From Nyssa sinensis (taxonomy: Eukaryota; Streptophyta; Magnoliopsida; Cornales; Nyssaceae), in contig CM018035.1 of the NCBI GenBank assembly GCA_008638375.1, forward strand, positions 35,934,824-35,998,823: 64,000 nucleotides of DNA. Direction: 5' to 3'. Below the pieces are notes generated by a model. It saw nothing but the letters and a program-made list of their open reading frames with translations. It made no database searches and was not told the DNA's origin. The position numbers and the translations under genes are program-made. This document shows, piece by piece, positions 1 to 10,581 of the stretch. Positions within the stretch are counted from its first letter, which is position 1, and each line of letters starts with the position of its first letter.

Positions 1-388
1 CCCTAGCCTAGTTGATATTTTTTTTTTTTGGTACACAAAATTCTACCCATTTTGGTCAAGGGATCAAATCCCTTTGGCCACATGTTGGGCATTTTCCTCC
101 CCATTTAGCTTATGCCCTGTTTGGTTGGGCAAAAATCAGTTTTGGTTATTTCCCTCATAACTCCCTTTCCACTGATTATTTTTCGACGCGGTTTCTTCCA
201 GTCAATTCCTAGTTAGGTTAGCTTCAGTGTCCAAGGGTCTAGTGTTAGTGATCATTTTATCAGAATTTTGAAATTAGCTAACATGGGTTTTGCTAGTGTT
301 AAACATTAAAATTAAGCAGTCAAATGCCACATCAGATTTCAAAAAGGGTTTACATTAATTAATTAGAGATTAAGTCTGGGGTGTTACA
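1..388 (-). repeat. LTR fragment of the large Tekay-like family (window edge)
   Basis: The right edge reads GGGGTGTTACA at 378-388, the reverse complement of the TGTAACACC start shared by the large LTRs here, so this LTR is minus-oriented. Its other end is outside the window. The text matches the ends of the LTRs near 17220-17554 and 41630-41922: a 'ggtcaagg(g/a)tcaa(a/g)tcc' stretch, then 'ccctgtttgg', then an AT-rich end before GTGTTACA. It lies next to plus-strand gag sequence, so it is probably an insertion in the element on its right. Its duplication cannot be checked. Confidence 0.75.
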
Positions 389-780
389 CCCTCGGCCAGG
401 TTAGAGTTAGAGTAGATGGCTAGGACCTTCTTTTACTCGGCCAGGAACAGGGTCGAGAAGTACGGGACCCTAGATAGACGAGGGCCAATTCCACTCCTAG
501 GGGCGTACCCCCATGCCCCACTTGCCATAACGTCATCAAGGGCAATGCCAAGTGAACTCTATTGCCTGCTACTCATGCGGACAGGTTGGGCATTTCAAGA
601 CTGACTGCCCTCAGAGGAGCCAATTAGTTTGGGAGTACGGCAGCTACCCCATCTACCCCAACGACTAAATCAACAAGTCAAGTATAGACTTGTAGCAGTG
701 GACAGGGAACTGAGCAGCAACGTTTAGGACGGGTTTTCTCATTGACACCCAAAGATACACAGGCTACAACATCAATAGTC
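389..780 (+). pseudogene. gag: 3' part of gypsy gag with CCHC zinc knuckle
   Basis: The frame through 567-608 encodes CYSCGQVGHFKTDC, a perfect CX2CX4HX4C knuckle (Cys codons at 567, 576 and 606). In this family the knuckle binds retrotransposon RNA in the capsid particle. Upstream, 'ARTFFYSARNRVEKYGTL'-like text fits the region before the knuckle but is frame-broken. The N-terminal capsid domain is missing, removed by or lying beyond the LTR that ends at 388. There is no usable start codon. It runs into the protease region downstream, as in a Gag-Pol polyprotein. Confidence 0.75.
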
Positions 781-789
781 GTAGGTACT

Positions 790-1215
790 CTTCGAATTTG
801 TTCACAGTATGCTTGAGTATTCTTGGATACTGGCTCCATACATTCATTTATAGCACCCTTAATTACTGCTAAGTTGAACATGGAAACAGAACCCTTAGGT
901 TATATGTTAACCATTTCTGTGCCACTAGGAGAGCCATTATGTGGAAATACTGTATATCGAGCATGTAAGGTACGGATCAAAGACTTATATTTATTAGTCG
1001 ATCTGATACCGTTAGACATTTATAGTTTTGATGTTATACACGGTATGGACTGGTTGGCCGCGAATCATGTGTCTATAAATTGCGTTGCCAAGACAGTCAG
1101 TGTACAGATACCAGGATGTCCAAGCATCTAGTTTGAGGGAACAGGTGTAGCTACCTCACCCTATTTTGTATCCTCTATCCAAGCCAGATGTCTGTTACAT
1201 AAGGGATGCCAGGGG
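790..1215 (+). pseudogene. Gypsy aspartic protease domain
   Basis: The frame 823-1131 encodes an aspartic protease: LDTGSIHSFI with the catalytic Asp-Thr-Gly at 826-834, and a second-lobe type segment 'DVIHGMDWLAANHVSINC', which is the usual gypsy pattern (GMDWL). In an active element this domain cuts the Gag-Pol polyprotein. The frame is open for about 100 codons. A TAG stops it just upstream of the active site ('QYA*VFLDTG') and another lies at about 1129-1131. The active site is preserved, but it is no longer joined to an open polyprotein. Confidence 0.85.
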
Positions 1216-1218
1216 TTC

Positions 1219-2190
1219 TTGTGTAGCGTTATGGACACTCGCACACAACAGCCACCCTTAGAGCAGATTCCTATTGTTAGGGAGTTTCCCGAGGTCTTTC
1301 TAAATGACTTGCCAGGAATGCGTGTGGATAGAGAGATAGAGTTTATTATTGATGTACAGCCAGGTACCTCTCTGTTATCCAAGAATCTGTACCGTATGGC
1401 ACCGACAGAGCTGAATGAGCTAAAGTTGCAGCTATAGGATCTGTTAGACAAGGGTTTCATCAGACCTAGTTTTTCACCATGGGGTGCCCCGGTATTGTTT
1501 GTGAAAAAGAAGGATGGGACCATGCGATTATGTGTTGACTACCGTGTGCTGAATAAGGTTACCATCAAGAACTAATACCCTCTGCCAAGGGTTGACGATC
1601 TCTTAAACCAGTTGAAGGGAGCACAGTTTTCTTTAAGATCGATTTGAGGTCCGGGTGCCATCAGTTGAATGTACGACTTGCAGATATTGAGAAGACGACT
1701 TTCAGAACCTACTACGGGTATTATGATTTCCTAGTGATGCCATTTGGGGTCACTAATGCCCTTGCTACATTCGTGGATCTAATGAACAGGGTTTTCAAGC
1801 CACATCTAGATGACTTCGTGGACGTGTTCATAGACGACATCTTCGTTTATTCCAAGAACCAGGAGGAGCATGAAGTACATCTGAAGAAGGTTCTACTGAA
1901 GTTAGGGGAGCAGAAACTGTACGCTAAGCTAAAGAAGTGTGAGTTCTAGCTTCCTAGCCTAGCATTTCTAGGGCATGTGATTAGCAAAGAGGGGATCTCT
2001 GTCGATTCCCAGAAGATCGAGGTAATCGTAGATTGGCCTTGGCCAACCAGTGTCACGGAAGTGCGAAATTTTATGGGATTGGTTGGCTATTATAGAAGGT
2101 TTGTCAAAGACTTCTCGAAAATAGCTACGCCAATTACACAGTTGACCAAGAAAGATGTTCCATTTGTCTGGACAGAGGAGTGAGAGAAGA
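1219..2190 (+). pseudogene. Gypsy reverse transcriptase domain
   Basis: From 'VREFPEVFLNDLPGM' (about 1275) through '[21 protein letters not shown]' (about 1455-1515), '[17 protein letters not shown]', '[12 protein letters not shown]' and the catalytic '[10 protein letters not shown]' (Asp codons 1833-1838) the order matches plant gypsy reverse transcriptase, which copies element RNA into DNA. It ends with 'FLGHVIS' and '[16 protein letters not shown]' near 1965-2120. There are stops at about 1436 (Gln to TAG), 1574 and 1947 (Trp to TAG), and a frameshift near 1635 between 'LKGAQF' and 'KIDLRSG'. The polymerase aspartates survive. Confidence 0.93.
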
Positions 2191-2860
2191 GCTTCTAAGA
2201 GCTGAAGGATCGACTTGTTACAGCTCCGATCTTGATCGTACCAGATGGAATTAAGGGATTCATGATCTATAGTGATGCCTCACTTAAAGGTTTGAGGTGT
2301 GTGTTGATGTAGAGTGAGAAGGTAGTAGCATATACTTCACGACAGTTGAGGCCACATGAGAGGAACTACCCGACACATGACCTTGAGCTAGCAGCCATTG
2401 TTTTCTCCTTGAAGATATGGAGGTATTACTTATACGGAACCACGTGCGAGATCTTTACTGACCATAAGAGTCTCAAGTATCTGTTTACATAAAAGGAGCT
2501 CAATATGAGACAGCGCCGTTGGTTAGAGTTGATAAAGGACTACGAGCTCAACATACACTACCACTCAAGAAAGGCGAACGTGGTAGCTGAAGCTCTTAGT
2601 AGGAAGTCATTAGGCAGCTTAGCTTGCCTGTTGACCACTCAGACAGAGATATTGAGAGACTTGGAGGATATGGAGATAGAGATAGTCCTACCCAGCTCTG
2701 AGGCATTGTATGCCAACGTCACAGTCAGTCTATCGATTGTGGACAGGATCAGAGAGCAGCAGACTCAGGATGAGAAGCTGGCTAAGCTTTGTCAAGAGGC
2801 TGAGTTAGACATAGACTCCGAGTTTTTAGTACTAGAAGGGATGTTATGTTATCAGGGCAG
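2180..2860 (+). pseudogene. Gypsy RNase H domain and connection
   Basis: The segment 'APILIVPDG..GFMIYSDAS', '[38 protein letters not shown]' and '[11 protein letters not shown]' is the RT-linked RNase H of gypsy elements, with the expected Asp (YSDAS), Glu (DLELAA) and Asp (TDHKSL) catalytic positions visible. '[28 protein letters not shown]' ends the domain. It degrades the RNA strand of the RNA-DNA hybrid. In-frame stops sit near 2181, 2196, 2311 and 2490, several being CAG or CAA changed to TAG or TAA. The frame 2505-2867 is the longest clean piece and includes the linker to integrase. Confidence 0.9.
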
Positions 2861-2864
2861 AATC

Positions 2865-3960
2865 TAGGTACCCGATGTGCCAGAGCTGAGAAGGGAGATT
2901 CTTCATGAGGCACATAGTTTGAGGTTTGCCTTGCATCCATGGAGCACCAAGATGTATCACAATGTCAGAAGCACTTATTGGTGGTCTGGGATGAAACATG
3001 ACATAGCTGAGTACGTAGCACGATGTGCCAAGTGCTAGAAGATCAAGGTAGAGCATCAGAAGCCTGGAGGATTTCTACAACCTGCTACCTATACCCGAGT
3101 GGAAGTGGGAACCCATTATGATGGACTTCGTGTTAGGGTTGTCAAAGACATTGAGAGGGAGTGATTCTATCGGGGTCATTGTTGACAGACTGACCAAGAC
3201 AGCTCATTTCCTAGCAACCAAGATGACACAGACCTTGGAGCGATTAGCAGATTTGTACATCAGGGAGATTGTTAGACTACATGGAGTCCTGGTATCGATT
3301 ATATCTGATCGGGATCCACGATTTTTCTCACGATTTTGGAGAGGTTTACAGCGAGCTATGGGCACAGAACTGAATTTGAGCACAGCGTATCATCCCAAAA
3401 CTGATGGGCAGTCAGAGCGGACGATATAGACTCTAGAGGACTTGTTGCGGTTCTGTGTCATAGACTTCAAGGGAAGTTGGGAAGATCAGTTTCCATTGGT
3501 AGAGTTCACTTACAATAATAGCTTTCAAGCTAATATTGGTATGGCGCCATATGAAACATTATATGGCAGGAAGTGCCGATCACCCCTTTGTTAGACAGAG
3601 GTGGGTGAGAGGAAGCTTTATGGGCTAGAGATGGTGGAGCAGACTACAATGAAGATACAGCTGATCAGATAATGTCTACTTGTGACTTAGAGTAAACAGA
3701 AGAGCTATGCCAATGCTCGCAGACGAGAGTTGGAGTTCTCAGTAGGCGATTACGTGTTCTTGAAGGTATCACCCATGAAGGGTGTAGTGAGATTTGGCAA
3801 GAGGGGAAAGCTAGGGCCGATATACATTGGACCTTTCAGGATTATGGAAAGGGTCAGGCCAGTAGCCTACCAGCTTGCCTTGCCTTCAGAGTTAGCACAT
3901 GTACAAGACGTGTTTCATGTTTTGATGTTAAGGAGTGTGTACAGAGTGCAGATCAGGTAA
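2865..3960 (+). pseudogene. Gypsy integrase
   Basis: An HHCC-type zinc domain is visible as 'LHEAHSLRF' followed by 'YVARCAKC' (about 2895-3035). The catalytic core follows: 'MMDFVLGLSKTLRGSDSIGVIVDRLTKTAHFL' (first Asp near 3124), 'SIISDRDPRFFSRFW' (second Asp near 3307-3315) and 'AYHPKTDGQSERTI' (Glu near 3415). The C-terminal part continues through 'EFTYNNSF', 'YGRKCRSPL' and 'VGDYVFLKVSPMKG', then 'GPIYIGPFRI' and 'HVQDVFHVLMLR'. Integrase inserts the DNA copy into the host genome. Stops at about 3037, 3427, 3594 and 3670 disable it, but the DDE residues look intact. Confidence 0.92.
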
Positions 3961-4165
3961 TTAAGCACGAGCCTTTAGACGTCCAAGAGAATCTGTGTTA
4001 CATAGAACATCCAGTGTAGATTTTGGACCGTCGAGATCAAGTTCCACGGAACAAGACTATTCCTTTAGTCAAGGTTTTGTGGAGGAATCATTAGATAGGG
4101 GAAGCTACTTAGGGAGCGAAAAGACGACACTGCGAGCCAAGTATCCTTAGTTATTTTCATCATAA
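3955..4165 (+). pseudogene. Chromodomain-like C-terminus of the integrase
   Basis: After a frame change near 3960 the text reads 'HEPLDVQENLCYIEHPV', then 'ILDRRDQVPRNKTIPLVKVLW' and 'RNH', with stops at the expected Gln and Trp positions (EEATW becomes GEAT-stop). This is the typical C-terminal tail of Tekay-type chromoviral integrases, thought to guide insertion toward heterochromatin. It supports the clade assignment. It is broken by at least three stops. Confidence 0.75.
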
Positions 4166-4217
4166 TATATATGTTCTTTTCTCTAATATGTACTAAGTTT
4201 GAAGACAAACTTATTTT

Positions 4218-4230
4218 AAGGGGGGAAGAA
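4218..4230 (+). other. Polypurine tract of the Tekay-like element
   Basis: The purine run AAGGGGGGAAGAA lies immediately before the 3' LTR start (TATAATACCC at 4231, a decayed TGTAACACCC). It is the plus-strand DNA priming site. The reverse complement of 9033-9075 near the LARD LTR shows the same arrangement, including the preceding 'agacaaaactta' text, which ties the two elements together. Confidence 0.85.
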
Positions 4231-7200
4231 TATAATACCCTGACCCAGAATATGGCACGTAAACCGAGGTAAACCGGGTCGAGTAGTGTGATACCCAGTT
4301 GTAATCCAAGCTATTAAGGCTTTATTTTACGATATTGAATAGACGGAACGATTTTTGGAATATGAACAAGGTCAATTGCACAGACAGTACCAGGTGACGC
4401 CCTGAGCAACCCATAACCAAACATCGTAATACGTGTACGTACTCGAATACGTATGTATGCATGTGAATGAATAGTATATATATGTGTGTGTGTGTCAACA
4501 AAAATAAGTGTATGGACATGGATATAGAATTGGATATATGTATATATATAAGAGTATATATGTGTATATACATAATCATATAATACATATAGATAAAGTA
4601 TGTATATATATATATACGGTTAAATATATATATATATACATAGATATAATACACAAATACACAAGTGGGGGGCAACTAAGTATGCTATATGTATGTGTGT
4701 GAAATCAGTGTGTGTTGGTAGTGTGTTGGGAACAGTAGCCAAGCTGCCAACATGAGGAAAAAAGTGTGAGAAGTTATATGCATATATATATATATATAAT
4801 ATCTTCAATTTTGGACATTGGAGAATGGAGAAGAAATGGGTGGTGGAAAGCAGTCCAAAAAGGCTACAAGAAATGAAGGAAAAGAGAGAAGGAAAGTAGG
4901 TTGAAAAGGGAAAATTTTTCCTATATATAGGAGTGTACGTTTAGTGAGAAAATAACAAAGAAAAAGATCAAATTGGAGAAGCTGTGAACATTGGAGAGAT
5001 TCAGGAGTTTGAAACCAAGAAAGAGGAAGAAGAAAGGGGGGATACTACATTAGAGAAAAATAAGAAAAAGGTATGTAAGCTAAAAAGGTATGTAAGCTAA
5101 AATTCTATTTTTCAGATATAAAGCATGAAGAGTAGTTTAAATTATAGAGTCTTGTAAAGCATGGAATGTGATTTATTTTGCAAGAAGAATCAAGTAAATT
5201 GGTTGAGGATTGACTTAGAAAACAATAGTTGTAGGTTTTTATGAAAAATCAGCAAGATGTGATTATGGGCGTTTAAGCTAGTTTTTATGATGAGGAACTC
5301 ATCCTCATAGGTGCAGAAACAAATTAGGGATGAATTGGAGTCAAAATCGTTAGAAACCAAGCATGAAATTGAGAAAAACCAGTAGGACGGAGCCACTGTT
5401 TTTCCCTATTTCGTAAAGACCTAGTGGCCTAAACCAAAAACAGAGTATAGGAATGGAAAGCTCATGAAAAATAGAAGAGAATCACATTGAGTTAGGGTTG
5501 AAAACTGATTGGAAAAGGGGTTTCTGGCGTAGGAAAAGACGCTGAAGACCCTCTAGAACCCTATCGGAAAGTCAGTGGGAGACGATGAACAGTGTTTCCC
5601 CGAAACGGCACCATGTTGTGCTATCCCACATCGAAGCTACGTCGTTTAGAGTATGTTTGTTTTAAATTTAAAATTGAATTAGGAGGGTTTGGCTATGGGC
5701 TTAAGAAATTAAATTGGAAATTAATTTGGGGATGGGGATATCCTATTCTAGTTTTAGGGATTAGCCACTATTTGGCTATTCTGATTGAGAATAGTAAAAT
5801 TAGAAATTCTGATTTGACCCACAACTTTGAGAAATTCTAAAAGCACCCCTAGACTTATGAATATTATAATTTGACCCGCATAATAAAATGTTAATTAAAT
5901 ATTAAATTAATTAATTAAATAAAAATAAATAAAAATTATGAAAATACCTCTAAGTCAAAAACGAGTCAAACGGACTCCAATTAAAGTAAAAGAATAGTGA
6001 ATTTTTATTATTTTGAGTATTCTAAACTCAACCATGGAGTAAGATTTGCAAAAAGAGGTCTCGAGAAGTAAGAACCCATAAAAGTATAAAATGACCGTTT
6101 TGCCCTTTTTAGTATAGATGTCCTGAATTGAATTCCGCGAAAGCCTAAATTGACCTTCTTCGACGTTCTGGATTCAATAGTAGAGTTTATTTTAGTATAA
6201 GAGATACAAATAGTAAGGAGACATAAAATTTGATGAATAGCATAGTTCATGTAACTATAGACTGAGATGCCTTTTCTAAATCTTAGGAACATCGAAAGGC
6301 AAGGAAAATAAGGTTTGACCTTTTTCATAGAGATACAGTAAGAGGTAAGTGACAGCCGATCTATGCAAGTGATACTTCTAGCCATGTTAACAGTTTTTCA
6401 GATACTATTTATTGTATTCCATACATACCATCAATTACTAAATCCACATTTTGATATTGTCCTATCTTGTGGAAAGTGTTATTGTTTGCCACATATCTTG
6501 ATCATGTTTTTATACACTTGTGCATAAATTCCTTTTTGTACAATTGTATCTAGGGCCGAGAGGGCCAGACAATTATGTTCGAAACAGTCTCATGACTTTA
6601 GCCCTCAAAAGCTATTGTTATGTCAGATATGCCGAGAACCAGTTATGATTCCACTATACTCTTCATGGAAGATATCATGATCTTGATATATTATTAGTGC
6701 CAAATTTGTGCTTAGTCACAAACTCCATCTGATACTTACTACGACCCTCAGGTCGAGGTTCCAAGAGGAACACCAGTTACATTGCTATGTGAGGCATGAG
6801 ACGTAGAGTCATATTGTATACAGAGCTTAGTATTATTCAGGTATCCTGGTTGGAAGTGAATACGAGCTTAGGGAGAATTTCGGGCCCCAGTTAGAGTGTA
6901 TCAACTTTTGTTGATATCACTATCATTATTGATTATCATAATTTGATCATGTTATACCATTATGAATGATTATGAGATTTCATAGCTTTTTATTGTATAC
7001 ATATGATTATACTTGAGACAGCTCATGACTGTAGTAGTATAATACTTGTTAGCAGATCAAATTTTTATTACTTTATCATTTGAGCTTCTTCTATTTGATA
7101 TTCATTGAGGAGTTCTATACTTCTTGACTGGCTATTACTTTTGCATATATCCTAGTTCTTTTATGAATTATGCCTTTTATATATACCTATACACATGGTA

Positions 7201-7601
7201 GAGCAAAGGATAATCACTTACTGAGTTTTCATAGCTCATACAGATACTACATTCATTTTCAAGCACAGATATCGAGAGCAAACGATAGAGCCTGATAGCT
7301 AGAGGTGGACATTAATTTTGAAGTTGCAAGTGTAATATTTAGTATAGTCTTATAGTTCTCCTATGTCATCCACGACTTGGGGATGTACAGTAGTTAAGAA
7401 ATTTTAAAGTCTGTATTTTGAGAACCACATATATATATATATATGACATGCAATATTTAAGTCTTCCCCTATTTATATTTTGATAGTCATTGCATGTTAA
7501 TGACACTAATTGTGTAGCAAGTTGAGAGATCCGGTTTGGCAATAGTGTCAGATCGGCTTTGCGATACGAGATCCGCCTAGGGTGGGTCTCAGGTTGTGAA
7601 A
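4231..7601 (+). repeat. 3' LTR of the Tekay-like element (about 3.4 kb)
   Basis: It starts TATAATACCCTGACCC just after the polypurine tract and ends 'GATCCGCCTAGGGTGGGTCTCAGGTTGTGAAA', a decayed form of GGGTCGTGACA. Beyond 7601 the sequence becomes minus-oriented LARD LTR ('atctttcaacc', matching 17826 onward), so this is an insertion boundary. It holds TA-rich microsatellites (4470-4640, 4780-4797), remnants of the 'cgtttgactc/ctattgaatcc' module (5940-6200, visible on the other strand) and a plausible TATA region at 4920. Its reverse complement matches 10582-12540 along much of its length. Confidence 0.85.
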
Positions 7602-8456
7602 ATCTTTCAACCTAAATTTAACACAATTCTTCTCATATCCTTATGGGTTTTTGATAGGTGCACTAAGTTTTGAGAATGGATCACTTGATCCTCACGAAAA
7701 TAGGGAGAACCGCAGCTTCGGTGACATTCTGGCGAGCTGTATTTTTCAATTTTTCATGCATGTTTCTTCATGGTTTTGACCCCTTTCTCTTTCTATTCAT
7801 TTTCTGCACTTTATATGAACATCTTCCTATCATTTAAACAAAGTTTCAAAGCATAAAACCCAAAAACCTGATTATCCATAAAGACCTATAACTCCATTTT
7901 TCTATCTCATTTCAAATCCCTTTTCATTGATTCTTTTGCTAAATGATCCTAGTTACAAGCTTATCAAGACCCTATATGCATAACTAAACGAATCATGCTA
8001 GAACTTGAAAAAAAAAAATTGAATCTCACTCACCCATATGAGCTTTTGGCTCACAGTTTCCCACTCATTTCTTCTGGTTTTTCTTCTTCTTTTTCTTCAC
8101 TTCTGAATCTTAGAATTGCTCTCTGCTTCTTGGTTTACTCTGATTGTTTTTAAATTTCCCTAGGTGAGCAACCATATATATGGTAAGTTTTCCACCCACT
8201 TGCAGCCGCCATTTTTTTCTCTCTTCATACTATTTTTGTAGCTTTCTTTGACTTTATTTTCTTTTCTTTTTCGGTTGATTTCTTTTCTGTTTCCTTGATT
8301 TAAATTCCCTTAAGATATTTATATATATAATATACATATAAGTTTTACAGCACAACACACACTAACACGCTGTTAGTGTGTGTTGCCGACAACCACTTGC
8401 CCCTCTTCTTTTCCTTTTTCTCTTTCTGTTTTATACCTATTTACCACATAACAATG

Positions 8457-8489
<33 letters not shown>

Positions 8490-9032
8490 TTACATACACA
8501 CCTATATATACTTACATACTTACAAATACTAGTTACACACACCTCCTCACACTTGCATGTATGGCAGCCCTTTTTCCTTCTTTTTTTTTTTATTTTCTTT
8601 CTTTTCTCTTTTCTCTTTTCTCGCATGCACATCAGTATATATATATATATATATATATATTATTTTTTCATTATTTTTACATATATATATATTGATGTAC
8701 ATATAATTATACTTACACATATATACACCCACTGATATATATATATATATATATATATTTATACTTACATATTTTTATGTCTATAAATATATCTACATTC
8801 ATTTTATACATATATATGTATACATGTACATAGGTGTAGGTATTGGCGTACACGTTTTCTTGTGTAATCCCACTTCATCGTGTGGTAGTCCCTTAGTATT
8901 CGGTATGACTTGTAATGATTATATCATAAGATAATTTCATTAAAGTACGTGTTCAATTTACATTTTGGTTTTACACTACTAGACCCGGATCTATCTCGGT
9001 TTACGTGCCATATTCTAGGTCAGGGTGTTACA
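7602..9032 (-). repeat. LARD 3' LTR, 5' portion
   Basis: The right edge is GGGTGTTACA ending at 9032; the left edge is the insertion boundary with the plus-strand Tekay LTR. It is colinear with 17826-18408 plus 22071-22782 plus 26128-26220 in the 5' LTR. This gives the 'empty site' versions of two later insertions: 'atggtaagttttccacc' near 8174 and 'ataatttcattaaagtac' near 8930. It contains long TA microsatellites at 8455-8490, 8636-8662 and 8737-8760. Confidence 0.88.
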
Positions 9033-9043
9033 TTCTACCCCAC
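9033..9043 (-). other. LARD polypurine tract
   Basis: On the minus strand this reads GTGGGGTAGAA directly before TGTAACACCC, in the position of a plus-strand primer. It is shorter and less pure than the tract at 4218-4230 but lies in the same sequence context. Confidence 0.7.
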
Positions 9044-10566
9044 TTAAATTAAGTTTTGTCTGCAAAACTCGAACGCTCATACTCTAGAAAACACTATTAT
9101 CTTTTCATTAACTCTGTTCATTTATGGTTCTCTTTAAATCAGTCTTGTGGGTTCATACTATTTTACTTTAATCCCATTTTGAAATTTCCACTTTTAGTCA
9201 TGCACTCTATAACATTTTTCGTTTAGATGTCTTATGTCTATCTATCTCTTACTCAAGAATTTTCATATTTCTGGTACATCATCAATTCATTTAGAGTATC
9301 AATTCTTTCCGTAATTGTCTATTAGTTTCTTTTAGACTATCACTCATATCTTGATTCGTTGCTACATCTATTGCCTTTTAGAGTGTAAGTATTCTAATTA
9401 ACTGTTACTTGTACACATGTATCACCTTTCAAGGTATTACTATTTTGTCTAGAAGTTACTGTAAAATTCACTGCTTTTCAAACCGTCACATTTCCAACTC
9501 TATGTTACCTTCTATTTTTCAATGAGCACTAACTTTTTTCCTCGTTCATTATGGAACGTAATTCAACTCTCAGTATTCTCACAATATAGGATAATCATCT
9601 AACCATAAACATCAAGTCCATAGTCTATAAATAGTAATTCAATTCTCAACGGTTCCCTCAATATAGAACAATCATCAAACTGTAACTCAACAGATATCAA
9701 GTACATGCTTCCATAAGATAGAACAATCATCAAGGATTACCCATTTCAATATCACTATGATTCATTCCAAGTTTAACAAATATTTCCCATTCAAGCCTCG
9801 TTTATTTGTCCATATCATTTATCGAAACCTCATTCAGTATTTTCAGTGTCATAATCTCAAGAATTCTCATCAATTAACTTTAAGTACATTACTATTCTTA
9901 AAGATCACTATTTACTTGATCATCTTAGTTGTTCAATAATCATCAACTTCTATCATAACATATAGCTTCTTTCCCACAACTAGTTAACCTTTAGTCTCTT
10001 AACTTTCTTTCATCTTCTAGCAGTCACAAATTATTTAATTGTTTTTAAATCATCAATTTCATTCTCAGATCAACTAATAACTGTAGACTTATGATTTGTA
10101 CCTCATATACTCTATGTATATCATTCATTGCTAATCATTTCTCTGATGCACAACATTCATCAATAATGACTCTTCCAATAGTATGAAAACGGTTAACATG
10201 TAACCTAAGAGTTCTGTTTCTATGTTCAACTAGCAATTCAATTTCTAAATCAATCTAGTAGTGAATGCAGAAAGCATAATCAATACATAAAGCTAGCATG
10301 CGGGTATTCCATAACTAACTAGAAAAATACCTGTGACTACTGGTACAGTAGCCTGATCATCTCCCAAAACTACTCACTATAAAAGATCAACGGTCAAAAT
10401 TCATATAAGAGTCTATCTATCATGTCAGGATTTATCTACTGATTGACTCTACTTGGACATTGATAATATTAGTACTTTAGTCTTATCTCCCATGAACCAC
10501 TTATGATCTAGGTTATTCTAATACCAAGTCTTTGATACCAGCTTAGGCAAATCATTTAAACCTAAT

Positions 10567-10578
10567 GCTCTGATACCA
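10567..10578 (-). other. Primer-binding site complementary to initiator tRNA-Met
   Basis: The minus strand reads TGGTATCAGAGC three bases after the LTR end (GTGACA at 10582). This is the standard plant LTR-retrotransposon site for priming by the 3' end of tRNA-iMet. Together with the polypurine tract it fixes the element's orientation. Confidence 0.9.
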
Positions 10579-10581
10579 AGC

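Larger units (their letters stand above)
389..4230 (+). mobile_element. Interior of a decayed Ty3/gypsy (Tekay/Del-like, chromovirus) retrotransposon
   Basis: Translated remains follow the gypsy order gag zinc knuckle, protease, reverse transcriptase, RNase H, integrase, then a chromodomain-like tail, ending in a purine tract at 4218-4230 directly before the 3' LTR. Order (integrase after RNase H), a VFIDD polymerase motif and the C-terminal tail place it with chromoviruses, probably the Tekay/Del clade, which is known for long LTRs. At least a dozen in-frame stops and one or more frameshifts make it non-functional. The 5' LTR and most of gag are off-window or displaced by the LTR ending at 388. 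Confidence 0.9.
9033..10581 (-). other. LARD internal region, non-coding
   Basis: About 1.55 kb of AT-rich sequence between polypurine tract and primer-binding site. I see no zinc knuckle, protease, polymerase or integrase motifs on either strand; the longest open frames are about 60 codons and look random. On the + strand it has short recurring phrases such as 'atagaacaatcatcaa' (near 9588, 9665 and 9720), which suggests degenerate internal repeats. Confidence 0.75.

Noticed and set aside
8376..8735. Open frames of 100-119 codons rich in Tyr and Ile
   Set aside because: They are translations of TA microsatellites inside the LARD LTR; the same happens at 22273-22694 and 4322-4808.
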